Of a stretch of 8,957 nucleotides of DNA, positions 4,921 to 8,957 are shown one piece after another. The stretch comes from Duncaniella sp. (GTDB lineage Bacteria; Bacteroidota; Bacteroidia; Bacteroidales; Muribaculaceae), in assembly GCA_029052375.1 (NCBI GenBank), contig JAIDJD010000086.1, positions 1 to 8,957 of the forward strand, in the 5' to 3' direction. The notes beneath the pieces are model-generated. The model saw only the letters and a program-made list of their open reading frames with translations. It did no database searches and was not told the DNA's origin. Made by a program: the position numbers and the translations under genes. Position 1 is the first letter of the stretch, and every line of letters begins with the position of its first letter.

Positions 4921-6270
4921 TCAGTATCCCGCGCCGGTGGTGCGGCCTTTGATCTTGCCTTCCTTCATGAGACCGTCGTAGTGGTGCATCATGAGGTGGC
5001 TCTCTATCTGCTGGAGAGTGTCGAGGACAACGCCAACGAGAATGAGAAGCGATGTGCCGCCGAAGAACTGTGCGAAGTTCTGGCTGATGCCGAAGAAGCG
5101 GGCGAAGGCAGGAAGGATGGCGACCACGCCGAGGAAGAGAGAGCCGGGCAGAGTGATGCGGCTCATGATAGAGTCGAGATACTCTGCGGTCTTCTTGCCG
5201 GGCTTGACGCCGGGGATGAAGCCGTTGTTGCGCTTCATGTCCTCTGCCATCTGGGTGGGACGCACGGTGATGGCGGTGTAGAAGTAAGTGAAGGCAACAA
5301 TGAGGATGAAGTAGACGAGGTTGTACCAGAAGCCGTTGATGTCCGAGAAGGCGGCATAGAAGCCCGAAGAGCCTTCTGACCCGCCGAAGCCGGCGAGCGT
5401 GATGGGGATGAACATGATGGCCTGGGCAAAGATGATGGGCATCACGCCGGCGGCATTCACCTTGAGGGGAATGTACTGGCGCGCGCCGCCATACTGGCGG
5501 TTGCCTACGATGCGCTTTGCATACTGCACGGGCACCTTGCGCGTGCCCTGGACGAGCAGGACGGCGCCGACGGTGACGGCAAAGAGAAGGATAATCTCGA
5601 CAACAAACATGATGAGGCCGCCCTGCGAGCCTGTAGAGCCCGGGAGACGGCTGGTGAACTCGTAGAACAGAGCTCCCGGGAGACGGGCGATGATACCTAC
5701 GAGGATGATGAAGGAGATACCGTTGCCTATGCCGCGGTCAGTGATGCGCTCTCCGAGCCACATGATGAACATGGAGCCGGCGGCGAGAATCACCGTCAGG
5801 TATGCAATGGTCCAAAAGCCCATGTGGGCGCTGCCCGTAGCAGCGCTCACCTGGACCTGGAGATTTACAAGGTAGGCAGGACCTTGGAGAAGAAGGATCA
5901 GCACAGTGAGATAGCGGGTGTACTGGCTGAGCTTCTGCCGTCCGCTCTCGCCCTCCCTCTGCATCTTCTGGAAAGAGGGAAGCACCATGCCGAGCAGCTG
6001 TATCACGATGGATGCAGTGATGTAGGGCATAATGCCGAGGGCAAAGATGGAGGCCTGCGAGAACGCGCCGCCCGAGAACATATCGAGCAGCTGCATGAGA
6101 CCGCTCTTGTTGGTGAACTTCGAGAGGGCGTCGAGGTCCTCGGGCGAGATGCCGGGGAGAACTACGTAACAGCCCAGACGATAGACGAGCACCAGCAGGA
6201 GGGTGACAAGAATGCGCTTGCGCAGCTCATCAATGGTCCATATGTTACGGATTGTCTGTATAAATCTCAT
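4921..6270 (-). CDS. secY: Protein translocase subunit SecY
   Basis: SecY is the channel of the Sec translocon in the inner membrane, working with SecE, SecG and SecA. The 449-residue product has ten predicted hydrophobic segments, at about 20-38, 73-97, 118-140, 152-172, 181-200, 219-241, 270-295, 315-336, 372-394 and 402-420. Family motifs are present: LGIMPYITASIVIQLL (78-93, around TM2), ITDRGIGNGISF (176-187, TM4), PLKVNAAGVMPIIFAQ (268-283, TM7) and the cytoplasmic MKRNNGFIPGVKPGKKT (345-361), where ribosome and SecA contacts lie. The C-terminus ends with a short basic cytoplasmic tail. The start is supported by the basic N-terminus MRFIQTIRNIW. The gene begins 18 bases after rplO, the usual spc-operon position, and is followed by map. 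Confidence 0.98.
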   Translation of the reverse strand: MRFIQTIRNIWTIDELRKRILVTLLLVLVYRLGCYVVLPGISPEDLDALSKFTNKSGLMQLLDMFSGGAFSQASIFALGIMPYITASIVIQLLGMVLPSFQKMQREGESGRQKLSQYTRYLTVLILLLQGPAYLVNLQVQVSAATGSAHMGFWTIAYLTVILAAGSMFIMWLGERITDRGIGNGISFIILVGIIARLPGALFYEFTSRLPGSTGSQGGLIMFVVEIILLFAVTVGAVLLVQGTRKVPVQYAKRIVGNRQYGGARQYIPLKVNAAGVMPIIFAQAIMFIPITLAGFGGSEGSSGFYAAFSDINGFWYNLVYFILIVAFTYFYTAITVRPTQMAEDMKRNNGFIPGVKPGKKTAEYLDSIMSRITLPGSLFLGVVAILPAFARFFGISQNFAQFFGGTSLLILVGVVLDTLQQIESHLMMHHYDGLMKEGKIKGRTTGAGY

Positions 6271-6288
6271 TGGGGAGGAGGGGATGTT

Positions 6289-6735
6289 TTAGAGTTTGGT
6301 TACAGTCCCACCGAGAGCGGTGATGGCTGCCTCGGCTGCTGCCGAGAAGGCGTTGGCCTCTACGTCGATCTTCTTTGTGAGGGTGCCGTTGGCGAGAACC
6401 TTGACAGGCTGCTTGCCGTTGACGAGACCTGCCTTTACAAGGGTGTCGACGGTGATCTTGTCAAGCTCGGCCGAGGCGGCGAGAGTCTCGAGATCTGAGA
6501 GGTTGACGGCCTTGTACTCGGTGCGCTTCAGGGGCTTGAAGCCGAACTTGGGGAGACGGCGCTGGAGGGGCATCTGACCACCTTCGAAGCCTATCTTGCG
6601 GCTGTAGCCCGAGCGGGACTTTGCACCCTTGTGACCGCGGGTGGATGTGCCGCCCTTGCCTGAACCGGGACCGCGGCCGATGCGGGTCTTAGACTTGACT
6701 GCGCCGGCGGCGGGCTTGAGATTGCTTAATTCCAT
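6289..6735 (-). CDS. rplO: 50S ribosomal protein L15 (uL15)
   Basis: L15 is a large-subunit protein that binds 23S rRNA and acts in mid-to-late 50S assembly. The 148-residue product begins MELSNLKPAAGAVKSKTRIG. It has the Gly-rich, basic N-terminal extension that threads into rRNA (RIGRGPGSGKGGTSTRGHKG, 18-37), then the signature FEGGQMPLQRRLPKFGF (50-66). The C-terminal globular part (about 75-148) is Ala-rich and ends TALGGTVTKL. The length matches the family. A 61-base gap separates it from rpmD, longer than most junctions here, with an AT-rich A/C leader (AACTGAAAAGAACAA) before the ATG. secY follows after 18 bases. Confidence 0.98.
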   Translation of the reverse strand: MELSNLKPAAGAVKSKTRIGRGPGSGKGGTSTRGHKGAKSRSGYSRKIGFEGGQMPLQRRLPKFGFKPLKRTEYKAVNLSDLETLAASAELDKITVDTLVKAGLVNGKQPVKVLANGTLTKKIDVEANAFSAAAEAAITALGGTVTKL

Positions 6736-6796
6736 TTGTTCTTTTCAGTTAAGATTGGGTATGGATCTATAATTGTGTTGGGAAGGTGGGCTGTTT

Positions 6797-6976
6797 TCAG
6801 GCTTCCTTCACCTCTACGAGGTGGTGTACGGCCTTGACCATTCCACGGATGGAGGGGGTGTCCTCGTGCTCTACGGTGTGGTTCATCTTCTTGAGGCCGA
6901 GGGCATCGAGAGTGCGCTTCTGCACGGAGGGTGCGTTGATGCGGCTCTTGATCTGGGTGATTTTGATTTTTGCCAT
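6797..6976 (-). CDS. rpmD: 50S ribosomal protein L30 (uL30)
   Basis: L30 is a small large-subunit protein that contacts 23S rRNA. The gene is 59 codons plus TGA, read directly from the minus strand. The product starts MAKIKITQIKSRINAPSVQK and continues through RTLDALGLKKMNHTVEHEDT to IRGMVKAVHHLVEVKEA. The pattern of an I/T-rich first strand, LGL-K--H and the I-GM---V-HLV end is the classic bacterial L30 fold at its usual 58-60 residues. The ATG is 14 bases after the rpsE stop, so the two are likely translated together. The leader is C/A-rich (ATCCCCACTCGCACA) without a Shine-Dalgarno sequence. Its position between rpsE and rplO is the standard spc order. Confidence 0.97.
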   Translation of the reverse strand: MAKIKITQIKSRINAPSVQKRTLDALGLKKMNHTVEHEDTPSIRGMVKAVHHLVEVKEA

Positions 6977-6990
6977 TGTGCGAGTGGGGA

Positions 6991-7509
6991 TTAGCCGTTA
7001 AACACTGTCTCGAGCGACACACCGCGGTTCTGGGCCACCTGGGCGGGAGAACGCATCTCGCCGAGGGCGGCGATGGTGGCCTTAACGAGGTTGTGGGGGT
7101 TGGAAGAGCCCTTGCTCTTGCAGAGCACGTCGGTGACGCCTACGCTCTCAAGCACGGCGCGCATAGCACCGCCGGCCTTTACGCCGGTACCGTGGGATGC
7201 GGGCTTGAGGATGACGCGCGAGCCGCCGAACTTGGCTGCCTGCTCGTGGGGGATGGTGCCCTTGTGCACGGGGACCTTGATGATGTTCTTCTTGGCTGCC
7301 TCCACGCCCTTGGCGATGGCGGCCTGTACTTCGTTGGCTTTGCCGAGGCCCCAGCCTACGATGCCGTTCTCGTTGCCGACAACGACGATGGCGGCGAATG
7401 TGAAGGTGCGGCCGCCCTTGGTCACCTTGGTGACGCGGTTGATGGCCACGAGGCGGTCCTTGAGGTCGAGGTCGCTTGCCGACTTAACTTTGTTATTCTT
7501 TGTTGCCAT
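6991..7509 (-). CDS. rpsE: 30S ribosomal protein S5 (uS5)
   Basis: S5 lies at the mRNA entry side of the 30S subunit and contributes to decoding fidelity and mRNA unwinding. The 172-residue product has the double-stranded-RNA-binding-like N-terminal domain (about 15-80: LKDRLVAINRVTKVTKGG, then AAIVVVGNENGIVGWGLGKA at 39-58). The C-terminal domain follows at about 88-160, with GSRVILKPASHGTGVKAGG (96-114). Ser/Gly and basic residues in the loop at 26-34 (VTKVTKGGR) are where spectinomycin-resistance changes fall in other species; the loop looks normal. The gene starts 17 bases after rplR and is followed by rpmD after 14. The leader before the ATG is A/C-rich (AACCCCAACCATACATCA). Confidence 0.98.
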   Translation of the reverse strand: MATKNNKVKSASDLDLKDRLVAINRVTKVTKGGRTFTFAAIVVVGNENGIVGWGLGKANEVQAAIAKGVEAAKKNIIKVPVHKGTIPHEQAAKFGGSRVILKPASHGTGVKAGGAMRAVLESVGVTDVLCKSKGSSNPHNLVKATIAALGEMRSPAQVAQNRGVSLETVFNG

Positions 7510-7526
7510 TGATGTATGGTTGGGGT

Positions 7527-7868
7527 TTAGAATTTGAGGCCGCCGTTGCGGGCTGCGTCGGCGAGGGATTTCACACGGCCGTGGAAGAGATATCCGTTGC
7601 GGTCGAAGACTACTTCGGTTACGCCGGCCTCGAGGGCCTTCTTGGCGATGGCTTCGCCTACCTTGGCGGCGATTTCACACTTGGTGCCTTCCTCTATGCC
7701 TTTCGAGGAGGATGCGCAGATGGTCTTGCCTGCGAGGTCGTCGATGAGCTGGACGTAGATCTGCTTGTTGGAGCGGAATACGCTCATGCGCGGACGAGCG
7801 GCGGTGCCGGAAATCTTGCCGCGGATGCGGGCCTTGATTTTGTTGCGACGTTGTATCTTAGAAACCAT
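7527..7868 (-). CDS. rplR: 50S ribosomal protein L18 (uL18)
   Basis: L18 binds 5S rRNA and, with L5, brings the 5S particle into the central protuberance of the 50S subunit. The 113-residue product begins with a strongly basic RNA-binding arm (MVSKIQRRNKIKARIRGKIS, 1-20). The conserved core follows: RPRMSVFRSNKQIYVQLIDD (25-44), the Ala-rich AKVGEAIAKKALEAG (68-82) and the signature VVFDRNGYLFHGRVKSLADA (86-105), which is typical of the family end. Length is normal. The start lies 21 bases after the rplF stop and the stop lies 17 bases before rpsE. The leader (CCCGTACACAGAAAACT) lacks a Shine-Dalgarno sequence. Confidence 0.98.
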   Translation of the reverse strand: MVSKIQRRNKIKARIRGKISGTAARPRMSVFRSNKQIYVQLIDDLAGKTICASSSKGIEEGTKCEIAAKVGEAIAKKALEAGVTEVVFDRNGYLFHGRVKSLADAARNGGLKF

Positions 7869-7889
7869 AGTTTTCTGTGTACGGGGTTA

Positions 7890-8447
7890 TTATTTAGCAC
7901 TTGCCGACTTACCCGACTTGCGACGGATAACTTCGCCAACAAACTTGATGCCCTTGCCCTTGTAGGGTTCGGGCTTGCGGAGCGAGCGGATCTTGGCGCA
8001 TACCTGGCCGAGAAGCTGCTTGTCGTCGCTCTCGAGGATGATGAGGGGGTTCTTGTTGCGCTCGGTCTTGGCCTCGACCTTTACCTCGGGGGGGAGCTTT
8101 ATGTAGATGGCGTGAGAGTAGCCGAGCGAGAGCTCGAGCACCTGGCCGGTCGACGCGGCGCGGTAACCCACACCTACGAGCTCCATCTCCTTGCGGTAGC
8201 CTTCGGACACGCCTACGACCATGTTGTGGACGAGGGCGCGGTAGAGGCCGTGCTGGGCGCGGTGGTCGCGCTCGTCGCTGGGACGGGTGAGGGTTACGTG
8301 GCCGTCGGCCACTTCTACCTTGATATCGGGATTGACCTTCTGGGTGAGAGTGCCCTTGGGGCCCTTGACTGTTACTACGTTGTCTGCGTCTACGGTTACG
8401 GTGACGCCAGCGGGTATCTCAATGGGAGCTTTACCTATACGTGACAT
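7890..8447 (-). CDS. rplF: 50S ribosomal protein L6 (uL6)
   Basis: L6 lies near the sarcin-ricin loop and the factor-binding site of the 50S subunit. The 185-residue product has the tandem repeat of two similar alpha/beta domains, about residues 1-80 and 83-170. The N-terminus MSRIGKAPIEIPAGV and the C-terminal signature PEPYKGKGIKF (159-169) are diagnostic. The end is a basic, Ser/Lys-rich tail (RRKSGKSASAK). The gene starts 21 bases after the rpsH stop. Unlike the other genes here, its start is preceded by a clear AAGGAG at a 10-base spacing, which is unusual for this phylum. rplR follows after 21 bases. Confidence 0.98.
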   Translation of the reverse strand: MSRIGKAPIEIPAGVTVTVDADNVVTVKGPKGTLTQKVNPDIKVEVADGHVTLTRPSDERDHRAQHGLYRALVHNMVVGVSEGYRKEMELVGVGYRAASTGQVLELSLGYSHAIYIKLPPEVKVEAKTERNKNPLIILESDDKQLLGQVCAKIRSLRKPEPYKGKGIKFVGEVIRRKSGKSASAK

Positions 8448-8457
8448 ATTCTGTGTT

Positions 8458-8463
8458 CTCCTT
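8458..8463 (-). promoter_or_regulatory. Shine-Dalgarno-like AAGGAG ahead of rplF
   Basis: The sense strand has AAGGAG with 10 bases to the rplF ATG. It is complementary to the usual 16S rRNA 3' end. The other fourteen starts in the window have A/C- or A/T-rich leaders with no comparable well-placed motif, so this one stands out. Bacteroidota ribosomes generally do not use such motifs for initiation, so its function here is uncertain. Confidence 0.5.
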
Positions 8464-8468
8464 ATTGA

Positions 8469-8867
8469 TTAGTAAACGTAGCAGAGCACCTCGCCTCCAA
8501 CCTTGAGGTCGCGTGCCTTCTTGTTAGTCATTACACCCTTGGAGGTGGAGAGGATGGCGATGCCGAGTCCGTTGAGGACGCGGGGCATATCCTTGTAGCC
8601 GGTGTAGCGGCGGAGACCGGGACGCGATACGCGCTCGAGGGCCTTGATGGCGTTGACCTTGTCGATGGGGTCGTACTTGAGGGCGATCTTGATGGTGCCG
8701 GCGGGGTTTTCGCCTTCCTCAAATTTGTAGTTGAGGATGTAGCCTTGTTCGAAGAGGATCTTGGTGATCTCCTTCTTCAAGTTTGAGGCGGGGATCTCGA
8801 CCACACGGTGGTTGGCCTTGATGGCGTTCCTCAATCTTGTCAGATAGTCTGCAATAGGATCTGTCAT
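8469..8867 (-). CDS. rpsH: 30S ribosomal protein S8 (uS8)
   Basis: S8 binds the central domain of 16S rRNA directly and organises platform assembly; in E. coli it also represses the spc operon by binding its mRNA. The 132-residue product starts MTDPIADYLTRLRNAIKANH, the typical S8 opening. The N-terminal domain runs to about residue 75 and the C-terminal RNA-binding domain to the end, with RPGLRRYTGYKDMP (82-95) and the signature GLGIAILSTSKGVMTNKKA (100-118) followed by GGEVLCYVY. Length is normal. rplF follows after 21 bases. Upstream, at least 90 bases lack any recognisable end of rpsN (S14), the expected preceding gene, and contain a hairpin close to the start. An extra promoter or leader may lie there. 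Confidence 0.98.
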   Translation of the reverse strand: MTDPIADYLTRLRNAIKANHRVVEIPASNLKKEITKILFEQGYILNYKFEEGENPAGTIKIALKYDPIDKVNAIKALERVSRPGLRRYTGYKDMPRVLNGLGIAILSTSKGVMTNKKARDLKVGGEVLCYVY

Positions 8868-8883
8868 TGGTTGATTTGTTTAA

Positions 8884-8906
8884 ATTGATTGGGGTGTCCC
8901 AACAAT
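8884..8906 (-). promoter_or_regulatory. Hairpin just upstream of rpsH
   Basis: In the sense RNA, ATTG-TTGGG pairs with CCCAA-T-CAAT around an ACAC loop: nine pairs with a single bulged T. It ends 16 bases before the rpsH ATG, close enough to affect ribosome loading. The bases after it (TTTAAACAAATCAACC) are A-rich, not a U tract, so a terminator is unlikely. S8 represses translation by binding a hairpin in E. coli spc mRNA, but I do not see that specific S8 site motif here, so the role is open. Confidence 0.4.
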
Positions 8907-8957
8907 ATTTAATTGATTCACACGGGTATTTCCGGTTGAAGGGGGAGGGAGAGGGGG

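Noticed and set aside
8904..8916. AAATATTG upstream of rpsH as a -7 promoter box
   Set aside because: It matches only four of the six fixed positions of TAnnTTTG and has no convincing -33 element.

Overview
The window is a stretch of the large ribosomal-protein gene cluster of a Bacteroidota bacterium, probably a moderately GC-rich member of the order Bacteroidales. This assignment rests on four things: the gene order secY-map-infA-rpmJ with no adk between secY and map, the protein sequences themselves, the general lack of Shine-Dalgarno sequences ahead of the starts (A/C-rich leaders instead), and a Bacteroidota-type -7 promoter box (TAnnTTTG) ahead of rpsM. No database search was possible, so family-level placement is inference.

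Every gene reads on the minus strand. In transcription order, from the right end to the left, they are rpsH (S8), rplF (L6), rplR (L18), rpsE (S5), rpmD (L30), rplO (L15), secY, map, infA, rpmJ (L36), rpsM (S13), rpsK (S11), rpsD (S4), rpoA and rplQ (L17). That is fifteen intact genes: the distal half of the classical spc operon followed by the alpha operon. rpmD (59 codons) and rpmJ (38 codons) are short genes that a size cut-off would easily miss or extend wrongly. All plus-strand open frames are shadows of these genes.

Most gene junctions are 6 to 30 bases, as expected for one co-transcribed unit. The longer gaps are where regulation probably sits. They are at least 90 bases upstream of rpsH (with a hairpin), 61 between rpmD and rplO, 112 between secY and map, 103 between infA and rpmJ (small hairpin), 196 between rpmJ and rpsM (a good -7 box and a GC-rich leader hairpin), and 377 between rpsK and rpsD. 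The last is the largest unexplained stretch and contains stems that could form a pseudoknot just ahead of rpsD. This is where an S4 autoregulatory leader would be expected.

Together the genes supply parts of both ribosomal subunits, initiation factor IF-1, the SecY translocon channel, the N-terminal methionine aminopeptidase, and the alpha subunit that nucleates RNA polymerase assembly. I saw no mobile element, CRISPR array, tRNA, rRNA or foreign-looking gene. The content is core and conserved; what may be new is in the non-coding leaders, not in the genes.
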